Shown here one piece after another: positions 45,050-55,175 of a stretch of 64,000 nt of DNA. The translations under genes were made by a program, and so were the position numbers. Below the pieces are notes generated by a model. It saw nothing but the letters and a program-made list of their open reading frames with translations. It was not told the DNA's origin and did not search any database. Positions within the stretch are counted from its first letter, which is position 1; the number at the start of each line of letters is the position of its first letter. Source of the stretch: Betaproteobacteria bacterium HGW-Betaproteobacteria-3 (lineage in GTDB: Bacteria; Pseudomonadota; Gammaproteobacteria; Burkholderiales; Burkholderiaceae_C); the NCBI GenBank assembly GCA_002842205.1, contig PHCI01000019.1:36055-100054 (forward strand), given 5' to 3'.

Positions 45050-45889
45050 ATGAACGCACCGCCCGAAGCACCGCCCGCTGCAACGCCCGCTGCAACGCCG
45101 ACCGTCGCGAACGCGGTCGAGGTGGAAAAGCTCTGGACCGTGTTCCGCAGCCCGCAGGGCGATGCCGTGGTGCACCGTGATCTGGACCTCACCGTTGCCC
45201 GGGGCGAAACCCTGTCGATCGTGGGCGGCTCGGGCACCGGCAAAACCGTGCTGCTGCGCCAGATTCTGGGTCTGGAAACCCCGACCCGGGGCCGCATCAC
45301 GGTGCTCGGGCAGCCGGCCGCCCTCATGGGCACGCGCGGGGCGGCCAGCCGCGTGGGCATGCTGTTCCAGCACGGGGCCTTGTTCTCGGCGTTCAACGTG
45401 CTGGAGAACATCGCGTTCCCGCTGCGCGAATTGCGCACGCTGCCGGCCGCGCTGATTCGCGATGCCGCGCTGGTCAAGCTGCAGATGGTGGGGCTGAGCG
45501 CCAAGGACGCCACCAAAATGCCCTCCGACCTGTCGGGCGGCATGATCAAGCGGGCGGCGCTGGCGCGTGCGCTCATCATGGACCCGCCGCTGCTGCTGCT
45601 GGACGAACCCACCGCCGGGCTCGACCCCGAAAGCGCCGACGGTTTCAGCGAACTGCTGTGCTCGCTGCACCGCGAGCTCAAGCTCACCGTGGTGATGGTC
45701 ACGCACGATCTGGACACCCTGCTGGCCACCAGCTCGCGCATCGCGGTGCTGGCCGATCAGCACGTGCTGGTCACGGGCACGGCGCAAGAGGTGATGGCGA
45801 CGCCGCACCCGTTCATCGAACATTTTTTTCATGGTGCACGCGGGCGCCGCGCCACGGAACTTACGGCCGGATCGGCCATCATTCCCTGA
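45050..45889 (+). CDS. MlaF-type lipid ABC transporter ATP-binding protein
   Basis: 279 aa. Walker A GGSGTGKTVLLRQ, signature LSGGMIKRAALARAL and Walker B LLLLDEPTAGLDPE. The 'SGGM-x-KR' form is typical of MlaF. Starts one base after the permease stop (TGAATG) and is followed 12 bp later by the MCE protein. Energises lipid movement. Confidence 0.92.
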   Translation: MNAPPEAPPAATPAATPTVANAVEVEKLWTVFRSPQGDAVVHRDLDLTVARGETLSIVGGSGTGKTVLLRQILGLETPTRGRITVLGQPAALMGTRGAASRVGMLFQHGALFSAFNVLENIAFPLRELRTLPAALIRDAALVKLQMVGLSAKDATKMPSDLSGGMIKRAALARALIMDPPLLLLDEPTAGLDPESADGFSELLCSLHRELKLTVVMVTHDLDTLLATSSRIAVLADQHVLVTGTAQEVMATPHPFIEHFFHGARGRRATELTAGSAIIP

Positions 45890-45901
45890 AGGGGCTTTGT
45901 C

Positions 45902-46900
45902 ATGGAAAACAAGTCACATGCATTGGCCGCCGGCATTTTTGTGGTGCTGGTCACGGCCATGGCGATCACCTTTGCGGTGTGGCTGTCGCACGACCGCGGG
46001 CAGCGCCACCTGTTCGAGCTGTCCACCCGCGAATCGGTCACCGGGCTGCAGCCGCAGGCCGCCGTGCGCTACCGCGGGCTGGCCGTGGGCAAGGTCGAGT
46101 CCATCGCGTTTGACGACAAAACGCCCGGCAATGTGCGGGTGCGCCTCTCGGTGGACGAAGGCACGCCGCTGACCGGTTCGACCTTCGCCACGCTGGGCTA
46201 CCAGGGCGTGACCGGCCTGGCCTATGTGCAGCTCGACGACCCGGGCGATTCCACCGAGCCGCTGCGGCCCGACGACAGCGCGCCGCCGCGCATACCGCTG
46301 CGCCCAGGCCTGTTCAGCAAGCTGACCGACCAGGGCGACCAGATCGTGGAGCAGTTGAACCAGGGCGCGCAGCGCTTCAACCAGATGCTGAGCCCGGACA
46401 ACCAGAAGGAATTCGTCGGCGCGGTGCAGCAACTGGGCGCCGCCGCGCGCGGGGTCGAGCAGTTGTCGGCCCGGCTGGGGGTGATCATGGACGCGCAACT
46501 CGGCCCCGAGCGGGTCAACATCCCGCAACTGGTGCAGGAAACGCGCACCACGCTGCAGGCGCTCCAGGTCACCGCCGCCGAGGCCACCCGCACGGCGGCC
46601 GAGGTCGGCAAAACGGCGGGCGAATTGACGCTGGCCGCGCGCCAGCTCAACGAAAAAGGCGGCACGCTCGCGCGCCTGGGCCAAAGTGCCGACGCGCTCG
46701 CCGCCAGCACCCAGACGCTCAACGCCCGCACCCTGCCACGCATCCACCGCGCCACCGAAGACACCGCGCGCGCCGCGCGCCAGACCGGCCAGGCCTTCAG
46801 CACGCTCAACGACAACCCGCAGTCGCTGCTGTGGGGCCATGGCGGGGCCCGCCCCGGTCCCGGCGAACCCGGCTTTGCCGCGCCGGCCGCCCAACCCTGA
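45902..46900 (+). CDS. MlaD-type MCE protein
   Basis: 332 aa. N-terminal TM helix (ALAAGIFVVLVTAMAITFAV), one MCE domain (about 40-120: TGLQPQAAVRYRGLAVGKVE; TGLAYVQLDDPG) and a long helical C-terminal part with many Gln/Ala heptads that may form a periplasmic channel or bridge. Binds lipid in the periplasm. Confidence 0.9.
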   Translation: MENKSHALAAGIFVVLVTAMAITFAVWLSHDRGQRHLFELSTRESVTGLQPQAAVRYRGLAVGKVESIAFDDKTPGNVRVRLSVDEGTPLTGSTFATLGYQGVTGLAYVQLDDPGDSTEPLRPDDSAPPRIPLRPGLFSKLTDQGDQIVEQLNQGAQRFNQMLSPDNQKEFVGAVQQLGAAARGVEQLSARLGVIMDAQLGPERVNIPQLVQETRTTLQALQVTAAEATRTAAEVGKTAGELTLAARQLNEKGGTLARLGQSADALAASTQTLNARTLPRIHRATEDTARAARQTGQAFSTLNDNPQSLLWGHGGARPGPGEPGFAAPAAQP

Positions 46901-46914
46901 AAAAGAGCCCTGCC

Positions 46915-47685
46915 ATGCCGACGCACAATACTACTGATAAAGAAGCAAACTATCGCCATTTGACGGGGGCTAGAGGCCTGTTTGCCTTGATATTTGTGCT
47001 GCTCACGGGTTGTGCCCTGCCGCAGCCGCCCGCGCGCCCCACGGTGTACGACTTCGGCCCCGGGCCCACCACCATGCCCGCCACCACGCCCACCACCCAC
47101 CGCCTGCCGCCCATCGCCCTGGCCGAGGTGAGCGCCAGCCCGGCGCTGGAAGGCACGGCGGTGCTGTACCGCCTGGCCTACGCCGACGCGTTCGAACTGC
47201 GACCCTACGCCCAGGCGCGCTGGAGCATGGCGCCCGCGCAACTGCTGCACCAGCGCCTGCGCGACGGGCTGGGCCAGCGCCGCACCGTGCTCGACGCCGA
47301 CGGCGCCAGCGTCCTGCCCGCGGCGGCACAAGCCCCATTGGCCCCATCGGCTGCTGTGCCGGCTGACCCACCCGCTGCCGTGCCCGGCGCCCCGGTTGCC
47401 CCGGTTGCCCCGCGCGTGCTGCGCGTCACGCTGGAAGAATTCAGCCATTTGTTCGAGACGCCCGAACGCAGCGTCGGCCTGGTGCGCCTGCGCGCCACCG
47501 TGCTCGAGGCCACCCCGGGCGGCGAACGCCTGCTGGCGCAGCGCAGCGTCATCGTGCAGCGCCCGGCCACGCAGGCCAGCGCCCCCGGCGGCGTGCGCGC
47601 CCTGGCCGCCGCCACCGACGCCGCCGTGGCCGAACTCGCGCTGTGGCTGGCGCAGATGCCGGTCAGCGCGGGGGCGGGGAATTGA
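46915..47685 (+). CDS. ABC-type transport auxiliary lipoprotein (PqiC-like)
   Basis: 256 aa. Lipobox LLTGC near residue 32, then the auxiliary lipoprotein domain (RPTVYDFGPGP; ALEGTAVLYRLAYADAFELR; PYAQARWSMAPAQLLHQRL). The first 25 codons are made largely of reverse repeat copy R5 (EANYRHLTGARG), so the N-terminal part of the export signal is repeat-derived. Outer-membrane partner of the MCE transporter. A proline/alanine-rich insert (about 140-180) splits the domain. Confidence 0.85.
   Translation: MPTHNTTDKEANYRHLTGARGLFALIFVLLTGCALPQPPARPTVYDFGPGPTTMPATTPTTHRLPPIALAEVSASPALEGTAVLYRLAYADAFELRPYAQARWSMAPAQLLHQRLRDGLGQRRTVLDADGASVLPAAAQAPLAPSAAVPADPPAAVPGAPVAPVAPRVLRVTLEEFSHLFETPERSVGLVRLRATVLEATPGGERLLAQRSVIVQRPATQASAPGGVRALAAATDAAVAELALWLAQMPVSAGAGN
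46927..46985 (-). repeat. Interspersed repeat copy R5 (lipoprotein signal peptide)
   Basis: Reverse copy: AAGCAAACTATCGCCATTTG then ACGGGGGCTAGAGGCCTG, read in frame by the lipoprotein gene. Confidence 0.8.
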
Positions 47686-47721
47686 GGCGCAGGGAAGCGG
47701 GGCGCGCGCGAATGGTGCCCG

Positions 47722-48360
47722 CTATCGCCCCAGCCCCGGAAACAGGATGTGCAGCCCACCGGCCATCACCTCCACGGCCAGCGCAGCGAGGATCAGGCCC
47801 ATGAGGCGGGTCATGACGTTGATGCCGGTCTTGCCCAGCACGCGGGCAATCGGGCGGGCCAGCGCAAAGCACAGCGCCGTGGCCAGGCCCACCACCACGC
47901 CATAGCCCACCAGCGTGATCAGCGGCAGGAAGGTCTTGGCCTTGTCGGCGTAGATCACCACGGTGGACATGGTGGCCGGGCCGGTGAGCAGCGGGATGGT
48001 CAGCGGCACCACGGCAATGCTGGCGCCCATGGCGGCTTTTTCGGCGCCGTCTTCCATTTCGTGGGTGGTCGGCTTGGCCTCGGCCGGCTGGGCGTTGAGC
48101 ATGTTCATCGCGCCGATGAGCAGGAGCAGCCCCCCGCCCACCTGGAAGCTGGCCAGCGAGATGCTGAAAAATTCCAGAATCTGCACGCCCAGCAGGGCGC
48201 TGGTGGCGATCACCACAAAGGCGCTGAACGACGAGATCCAGATCGTTCGGCGGCGCTGTTCGCGTGAAAAGTTCTGCGTGTAGTGGATGAAAAACGGCAC
48301 GATGGCCAGCGGGTTGACGATGGCCAGCAGCGTGACCAGGGGTTTGATGTCGATGGTCAT
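47722..48360 (-). CDS. MarC-family membrane protein (UPF0056)
   Basis: 212 aa, six TM segments. Family blocks: LLAIVNPLAIVPFFIHYTQ, FQVGGGLLLLIGAMNML, VVPLTIPLLTGPATMSTVV. Function of MarC proteins is not settled. ATG at 48360; the upstream open frame belongs to the SDR gene region. Lies 8 bp after the SDR gene on the same strand. Confidence 0.88.
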   Translation of the reverse strand: MTIDIKPLVTLLAIVNPLAIVPFFIHYTQNFSREQRRRTIWISSFSAFVVIATSALLGVQILEFFSISLASFQVGGGLLLLIGAMNMLNAQPAEAKPTTHEMEDGAEKAAMGASIAVVPLTIPLLTGPATMSTVVIYADKAKTFLPLITLVGYGVVVGLATALCFALARPIARVLGKTGINVMTRLMGLILAALAVEVMAGGLHILFPGLGR

Positions 48361-48367
48361 GCCAGCC

Positions 48368-49126
48368 TCAGCGTCCGCCCGACACGTCCACCAGCGACAT
48401 GGTGGTGTAACTGGCCGCGGGCGACAGCAGCCACACCACGGCCTGCGCCACCTCGTCGGCCGAGCCGCCGCGCTGCATGGGCACCAGGTGCTGCAGCTCG
48501 CGCACGCGGTCGGGCAACCCGCCCGAGGCATGGATGTCGGTGTCGATCAGGCCCGGGCGCACCGCGTTGACGCGGATGCCCTCGGCCGCCACCTCCTTGG
48601 CCAGGCCCACGGTGAACACGTCGATGGCGCCCTTGGCGGCGGCGTAGTCCACATACTGGTGGGGCGACCCCAGCCGCGCCGCCGCGCTGGACAGGTTGAC
48701 GATGGCGCCGCCGCTGCCGCCGTGGCGCGTGCTCATGCGGCGCACGGCTTCGCGCGCACAGACCATGGCGCCGATGACGTTGACGTCAAACATGCGCTTG
48801 AGGCGGGCCACGCTCATTTCGTCGACCCGGGCCGACACGTCCACCACGCCCGCGTTGTTGACCAACCCGCTCAGGCGGCCAAGCTGCGTGTCCACCGCCT
48901 CGAACATGGCCAGCACCTGCGCTTCGTCGGCCACGTCGGCCTGCACGGCGATGGCGGTGCCGCCCGCGGCGCGAATGTCATGCACCACGGCCGCGGCCGC
49001 CGCGGCGTTGGCGGTGTAGTTCACGGCCACGGCCCAGCCCTGGGCGGCGGCCAGGCGCGCGGTGGCCGCGCCGATGCCACGGCTGGCACCGGTGACGAGC
49101 AAAATGCGGGGGGAACGGTTATCCAT
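48368..49126 (-). CDS. Short-chain dehydrogenase/reductase
   Basis: 252 aa. Classical SDR: cofactor loop TGASRGIG, NNAG (LVNNAGVV), catalytic serine (NLSSAAA) and YxxxK (YAAAK). Probably uses NAD(P)H on a keto/hydroxy substrate; no closer call possible. Start at MDNRSPR (49126). Divergent from the isomerase gene. Confidence 0.9.
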   Translation of the reverse strand: MDNRSPRILLVTGASRGIGAATARLAAAQGWAVAVNYTANAAAAAAVVHDIRAAGGTAIAVQADVADEAQVLAMFEAVDTQLGRLSGLVNNAGVVDVSARVDEMSVARLKRMFDVNVIGAMVCAREAVRRMSTRHGGSGGAIVNLSSAAARLGSPHQYVDYAAAKGAIDVFTVGLAKEVAAEGIRVNAVRPGLIDTDIHASGGLPDRVRELQHLVPMQRGGSADEVAQAVVWLLSPAASYTTMSLVDVSGGR

Positions 49127-49207
49127 CAAGGGTCTCCTGCACAAAACGGCCCGCTCGGGTACAAACGCAGGCTGACCGTCACATTACAACACTGAGGATG
49201 CAACACC

Positions 49208-49819
49208 ATGAGTTCGACCGCGCGCCCCGTCATCGACTATTTTCTTGCCACCGTGAGCCCCTATGTGTACCTGGGCCACGCGCGCTTTGTGGCCATCGCC
49301 CGCGCCCGTGGCGCCCAGGTGCGCGTGCGGCCGGTGGATTTCGGCCCGATCTTCGCCGCCTCGGGTGGCCTGCCGCTGGGCAAGCGCGCGCCGCAGCGCC
49401 AGGCCTACCGGCTGGTGGAGCTCCGGCGCTTCAGCGAGCACATGGGGTTGCCGATGAACCTCCAGCCCAAGTACTTTCCGGCGGCGGGCGATCCCAGCTC
49501 ACGCCTGATCATCGCCACCGACCTGCACGCGGGGCCGGACGCCGCGCTGGGCCTGGTGGGCGCGGTGTCGCGGGCGGTGTGGGTGCAAGAGCGCAACGTC
49601 GCCGACGAAGGCGTGCTGGCCGAACTGCTGGCCGAACAGGGCCTGAGCGCGCAGCTGCTGGCGCAGTCGCACGACGCCGCAGTGCAGGCGCGCTACACGG
49701 CCGACACCCAGGCCGCCATCGACGCGGGCGTGTTCGGCGCGCCCAGCTATGTGGTGGACGGCGAGATTTTCTGGGGTCAGGACCGGCTTGATTTTCTGGA
49801 TCGCCGGTTGGCCCGCTGA
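49208..49819 (+). CDS. 2-hydroxychromene-2-carboxylate isomerase-like DsbA-fold protein
   Basis: 203 aa. SPYVYLGH near residue 17 is the kappa-GST/HCCA isomerase active-site region (serine in place of the DsbA cysteine). The C-terminal GVFGAPSYVVDGEIFWGQDR is the standard cis-Pro and FWGQDR motif. Such enzymes isomerise intermediates of aromatic degradation with glutathione. First of three same-strand small-molecule enzymes (with a dienelactone hydrolase and a GST). Confidence 0.88.
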   Translation: MSSTARPVIDYFLATVSPYVYLGHARFVAIARARGAQVRVRPVDFGPIFAASGGLPLGKRAPQRQAYRLVELRRFSEHMGLPMNLQPKYFPAAGDPSSRLIIATDLHAGPDAALGLVGAVSRAVWVQERNVADEGVLAELLAEQGLSAQLLAQSHDAAVQARYTADTQAAIDAGVFGAPSYVVDGEIFWGQDRLDFLDRRLAR

Positions 49820-49897
49820 GCGCGCATCAACCTTCAAGCCACCCGCACGATTCACGGTTTCATCCACCCCTCTCACTTTTCCACTCAGGAGGTTTTC

Positions 49898-50581
49898 ATG
49901 GGCAGTTTCATCGATCTCAAATCCGCCGACGGCACGGTCTTCCCGGCCTACGTGGCCGAACCCGCGGGCACACCGCGTGGCGCCGTGGTGGCGCTGCAGG
50001 AGATTTTTGGCGTCAACCCGCACATCCGTGCCGTGGCCGACGGCTATGCCGAGGCCGGATACTTGGTGGTGGCGCCGTCCACCTTCCATCGGGTGCAGGC
50101 CGGGGTCGATCTGGGCTACACCGAGGCCGACATGAACGCCGGTTTCGGTCTGAAAACGGCCGTGGAGGGCCTGCCCGGCGCGGGCGTGATGCCCGACATC
50201 CAGGCCGCCATTGACTACGCCGCCCGCGCCGGCAAGGTCGGCATCCTGGGGTTTTGCTGGGGCGGGCTGCTGACCTGGCGCGCCGCCTGCACGCTCAAGG
50301 GCCTGAGCGCCGCCGTGCCGTTTTACGGCGGCGGCATCACCGCGCCGGACGAAGTGGCGCGCCAGCCCAAGGTGCCGGTGATGGCCCATTTTGGCGACCA
50401 GGACCACTGGATTCCATTGGACGGCGTGGAGGCCTTCAAAAAGGCGCACCCTGAGGTGGAAGCGCACATCTACCACGCCAACCACGGCTTCAACTGCGAC
50501 CACCGCGGCTCTTACGATGCTGCGGCGGCGGCGCTGGCGCGTGAGCGCACACTGGCGTTCCTGGCCCGGCATGTGGGCTGA
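49898..50581 (+). CDS. Dienelactone hydrolase family protein
   Basis: 227 aa. Nucleophilic cysteine in GFCWGG, aspartate in HFGDQDHWIP and histidine in NHGFNCDHRG: the Cys-Asp-His triad of dienelactone hydrolases. Typical oxyanion segment VALQEIFGVNPHIR. Preceded by a CAGGAGGTTTTC ribosome site. Could act on dienelactones from chloroaromatics or be a general carboxylesterase. Confidence 0.9.
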   Translation: MGSFIDLKSADGTVFPAYVAEPAGTPRGAVVALQEIFGVNPHIRAVADGYAEAGYLVVAPSTFHRVQAGVDLGYTEADMNAGFGLKTAVEGLPGAGVMPDIQAAIDYAARAGKVGILGFCWGGLLTWRAACTLKGLSAAVPFYGGGITAPDEVARQPKVPVMAHFGDQDHWIPLDGVEAFKKAHPEVEAHIYHANHGFNCDHRGSYDAAAAALARERTLAFLARHVG

Positions 50582-50600
50582 GAGGGTGAGTCTTTTGCCC

Positions 50601-51263
50601 ATGATCCGCCTGCATTACTTCCCGGGCAACGCCAGCCTGGTGCCGCACATCGTGCTGGAAGAACTGGGCCTGCCCTTCGAGTTGGCCCTGGTGGCCCGCG
50701 CTGAAGCGGCCCACAAGCAGCCCGATTACCTGCGGCTCAACCCGAACGGCCTGATCCCGGTGCTGACCCAGCGCTTTGAAGGGCAGGACCTCGTGCTGTA
50801 CGAAACGGCCGCCATCTGCCTGCACCTGTGCGACACGCACCCCCAGGCGGCGCTGGCGCCCGCCGTGGGCAGCACGGCAAGGGCGCATTTCTACAAATGG
50901 CTGATGTGGCTGACCAACACATTGCAGGCCACGCTGATCCTCTACTTCTACCCCGAACGCTGGGTGGACGCGGGCAACACCGCCGGCGCGGCCGAGGTCA
51001 AAGCGCATGCGGCCGAAAAAATCGGCGGCCTGCTGGACCAGCTGGACGCCGAGCTGGCACGCCATGGGGGGCCCTGGTTCATGGGGGCCGATTACAGCGC
51101 GCTCGACGCCTATGTGCTCACGCTGTGCCGCTGGACGCGCGGCTTTGCCACCCGCCCGGCGCGCGAACGCCCGCACCTGGGCCCGTACCTGCAACGCATG
51201 CTGGCGCGGCCTGCGGTGCAGCGTGCCTTTGCCACCGAGCAGATCACGGCGCCGCTGGTTTGA
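50601..51263 (+). CDS. Glutathione S-transferase family protein
   Basis: 220 aa. N-terminal thioredoxin-like domain (IRLHYFPGNASLVPHIVLEE; the GSH-binding NGLIPVLTQ and YETAAICLHL) and C-terminal helical domain (FMGADYSALDAYVLTLCRW). ATG at 50601, 19 bp after the dienelactone hydrolase. Likely detoxification. Confidence 0.9.
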   Translation: MIRLHYFPGNASLVPHIVLEELGLPFELALVARAEAAHKQPDYLRLNPNGLIPVLTQRFEGQDLVLYETAAICLHLCDTHPQAALAPAVGSTARAHFYKWLMWLTNTLQATLILYFYPERWVDAGNTAGAAEVKAHAAEKIGGLLDQLDAELARHGGPWFMGADYSALDAYVLTLCRWTRGFATRPARERPHLGPYLQRMLARPAVQRAFATEQITAPLV

Positions 51264-51311
51264 TACGGTTTCGCCTTCAAACGTATCACGGCGTTGGTTC
51301 GCCTTGCCGTG

Positions 51312-52238
51312 CTACAGCACTGTCTGCGGCTCCCGCCTTGTCCTACGCTTGAATGCAAACCGCCAGTTTTCTTCCAGAAACAACAACAGCGCCTTGAGTG
51401 CGGCGCTGTTGTGGCGGCGCTGCGCATAAGCCGCGTACAGCCACACGTCACGGGGCGTGCATTCGGTCAACACCGCCTGCAGTGCGCCGCTGTCGAGTTG
51501 CGGCTGCATCAGCAACTGCGGCATGTAGATGACACCCAGGCCGCGCATGGCGGCGTCGACCAGCGGGCGCGCGTCGTTGGCGTCCATGCGGCTGTGGACC
51601 GCCACCGACACCGCTTCGCCGTCCACATCAAAACGCCACTGCGGGTTGGGCCCGAGCGGTGAGTAGGTGAGCGCCACATGGTCGGCCAGGTCGTCGGGCT
51701 GCGCGGGCAGGCCATGGGCCGTCCAGTAGGCCGGCGCGGCGGCCACCGCCATGGGGATGGGCTGGAGCTTGCGCACGATCATGTTGGCGTCGCCGATGCG
51801 GCCCACGCGCAGGGCCAGGTCGATGCCTTCGTCCACCAGGTCCACCAGGCGGCTGTCCAGGTGCAGGCTCAGGTGAACGGCTGGGTATTTCAGCATGAAC
51901 TCGTTCAACAGGCCCGGCAGTGCCGTCTGCGCCAGCCCGTGCGGCAGCGCCACGCGCATGCGCCCCGCCGGGGTGGACGAGCGCTCCTGCAGCTCCACGC
52001 GCGTGAGGTCGATCATCTGCATCAGCGGGTTGCTGCGCTCGAGCAGCAGCGTGCCCGCGTCGGTCAGGCTCACGGTGCGGGTGGAGCGGTGAAACAGGCG
52101 TGCGTCCAGCCGCGCTTCGAGCTCGGCGACGTACTTGCTGACCTTGGCCCGCGACACGTCGAGCGCACGCGCGGCGTCGGCGAAGCTGCCGCGGCGCGCG
52201 ACTTCCTGGAATGTGCGGATGAGATCAAGGGTGTCCAT
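51312..52238 (-). CDS. LysR-family transcriptional regulator
   Basis: 308 aa. HTH at residues 15-40 (GSFADAARALDVSRAKVSKY) and STRTVSLTDAG, then the LysR substrate-binding domain (CrgA-like group). Start at MDTLDLIRT (52238). Divergent from a small exported-protein gene across 128 bp, which is its most likely target besides itself. Convergent with the GST gene. Confidence 0.9.
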   Translation of the reverse strand: MDTLDLIRTFQEVARRGSFADAARALDVSRAKVSKYVAELEARLDARLFHRSTRTVSLTDAGTLLLERSNPLMQMIDLTRVELQERSSTPAGRMRVALPHGLAQTALPGLLNEFMLKYPAVHLSLHLDSRLVDLVDEGIDLALRVGRIGDANMIVRKLQPIPMAVAAAPAYWTAHGLPAQPDDLADHVALTYSPLGPNPQWRFDVDGEAVSVAVHSRMDANDARPLVDAAMRGLGVIYMPQLLMQPQLDSGALQAVLTECTPRDVWLYAAYAQRRHNSAALKALLLFLEENWRFAFKRRTRREPQTVL

Positions 52239-52366
52239 TGTTTCTACGGTGAAGACAGTGTGATTCGGATTGCGTTTCGCTTTCACAGCAACTTTGTCAT
52301 GAGCGAGCCCTCATACCACCTACAAGGAACGCAATGTTGCTGGCCTTGAAACCCAAGGAGATCATC

Positions 52367-52717
52367 ATGACTTCACTCAGACTTGCTTGCGCTTCAATAG
52401 TTGCATTGGCGACACTGTCTGCTGGCTCCGCTTTCGCGCTGGACCGCACTGCCGCCCAGCGCCAGGCCGACGGCGACGCATTTCGCGCCTCCCATGTGCA
52501 CGACGAAACCGGGAATACGCCGAACACGGGGTCGATCCATTTCACGGCCCGCCAGGGCGGCGGCGCAGTGGCGACCACCTCGCCGTCACGTCAGGCCGCC
52601 GGGGACGCCTTCCGTGCGACGCGCTACAGCGACCAGACCCTCGGCACGCCGAACCTTCCCGACCAGCGCGGGGGCGGCGCGCTGGCTTTGGACCGCGCCC
52701 AGAAGCTTGGCTACTGA
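52367..52717 (+). CDS. Small exported protein with two internal repeats
   Basis: 116 aa. Signal peptide (LRLACASIVALATLSAGSAFA, cut here), then two related units of about 40 residues: QRQADGDAFRASHVHDETGN...ARQGGGAV and SRQAAGDAFRATRYSDQT...QRGGGAL. Shared pattern: RQA-x-GDAFRA ... GTPN ... GGGA. Not a family I recognise. CAAGGAGATCATC ribosome site. Divergent from a LysR regulator. Confidence 0.65.
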   Translation: MTSLRLACASIVALATLSAGSAFALDRTAAQRQADGDAFRASHVHDETGNTPNTGSIHFTARQGGGAVATTSPSRQAAGDAFRATRYSDQTLGTPNLPDQRGGGALALDRAQKLGY

Positions 52718-52751
52718 GGCAGGGCTGCGCGACACCGACGGGGGTTGACGG

Positions 52752-52775
52752 CCGGGACGCCGCGAGGCGTTCCGG
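52752..52775. terminator. Hairpin between convergent genes
   Basis: Ten-bp stem CCGGGACGCC/GGCGTTCCGG closed by a GCGA tetraloop; no T-run. Probably stops transcription in both directions. Confidence 0.45.
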
Positions 52776-52798
52776 CTTCGTCGTGGTGGCGCAGGGCT

Positions 52799-53929
52799 TC
52801 AACGCCCGGTGCGCGCGAGGTAGCGCTTGCGCCAGAACAGCACGCCCAGGCCGGTGGCAATCAGCGCCATGGCACCCATGGCCCACCAGAAGCCTTCGGC
52901 GGTGTGGATGAACGGGATGAATTCGAAGTTCATGCCGAAGATGCCGGCAATCAGATTGAGTGGCAGGAAGATGGCAGTGAGCGCGGTGAGCGTGCGCATG
53001 ATGTCGTTGGTGCGATTGCCTTGGGCGTTGAAGTGCATCTGCACGGCGGTCTCTGCGCTTTGCTCCAGCCGCCGCACGTGGTGCACGACGCGTTCGATGT
53101 GCTCGAGCACGTCCCGGCTGCGCACCTTGAGCAGCTCCTGCTCGCGCTGTCCCGCCGGGGTCGGCGCTGCGGGCCAGGCCTCCACCGCGTCGGTCCAGTC
53201 CTGGATGGCGGCGCGCTGGTCCTCGCAGATCTCGTCCAGGTGGTGCAGCGACATGCGTGCGTCCAGCAATGAGCCCCAGTTGTTGAAGCGCGCCCGGGGG
53301 CTGAGCAGTTCGGTTTGCCAGTGGTCGAGCTGGCGCGTGAGTTCGCGTCGCAGCTCCAGGTAGCCGTCCACCATCTGGCTGACGATGCGCAGCATCAGAT
53401 CGGGCGCGCTGGTGGGCACGCGGGCGCTGCCCACGCGCACGTCGCCGGGCGGCATGCGGGGGTCGGCCGACGCGGCCGCCAGCAGCCGGGTGGCGTAGGC
53501 GTCGCGCACGGCGCAGTCGGCCGGGTGCACGGTCAGCAGCAGGTGGTCAAACACGGCAAAACCCACGGGGCTGGTGTCGATGCGGCGCAGCACGGGCGGG
53601 CCGCTGCGCCGCAGCGGGGCGTGCAGCACTTCACCCGGGTGGGCGAGGTCGGTTTCGGTCTGGCCGGGGGCGAGCCGACGGAACACCAGCACGTCGTATT
53701 GCGAGGTGTAGTCGTAGTGCGAGGGCAGCTGGTTGTTCAGCAGGTCGGAGATGTGCAGGTCCACCAGGGCGGTGCCGCACAGGTTTTGCAGCATGGCCTG
53801 GAGGTCGGCCTGCAAGACCTCGAACTCGCGCCGCGCACAGGCCACCCACACATACCCTTGCGCAGGCAGTGCCGTGGGCAACGCATCGGTTTCGGTGACT
53901 CGGGTGCCGACGATGGTGAAGACGCGCAT
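52799..53929 (-). CDS. CorA-type Mg2+/Co2+ (or Zn2+) transporter
   Basis: 376 aa. Long cytoplasmic domain, then two C-terminal TM helices with the GMN signature (AGIFGMNFEFIPF). The pre-TM helix segment ALTAIFLPLNLI is typical. Carries divalent cations across the inner membrane; CorA against ZntB function cannot be separated by sight. Starts with ATG behind CGGAGGATTTG. Confidence 0.88.
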   Translation of the reverse strand: MRVFTIVGTRVTETDALPTALPAQGYVWVACARREFEVLQADLQAMLQNLCGTALVDLHISDLLNNQLPSHYDYTSQYDVLVFRRLAPGQTETDLAHPGEVLHAPLRRSGPPVLRRIDTSPVGFAVFDHLLLTVHPADCAVRDAYATRLLAAASADPRMPPGDVRVGSARVPTSAPDLMLRIVSQMVDGYLELRRELTRQLDHWQTELLSPRARFNNWGSLLDARMSLHHLDEICEDQRAAIQDWTDAVEAWPAAPTPAGQREQELLKVRSRDVLEHIERVVHHVRRLEQSAETAVQMHFNAQGNRTNDIMRTLTALTAIFLPLNLIAGIFGMNFEFIPFIHTAEGFWWAMGAMALIATGLGVLFWRKRYLARTGR

Positions 53930-53968
53930 CAAATCCTCCGCCGGTGGGGCATTCAGCCCATTTTATGA

Positions 53969-55086
<1,118 letters not shown>

Positions 55087-55140
55087 TTACGACTTTGTAA
55101 GTAGTTTGTTCGGACATGTCACGAAAATTGCCACCTCGCC

Positions 55141-55169
55141 TTGAATCTGGTGCAGCGCTTTGGTAGATT
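55141..55169 (+). promoter_or_regulatory. Sigma-70 promoter of the candidate sRNA
   Basis: TTGAAT, 17-bp spacer, TAGATT. The predicted start is near 55176. Confidence 0.6.
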
Positions 55170-55175
55170 ACCGAT

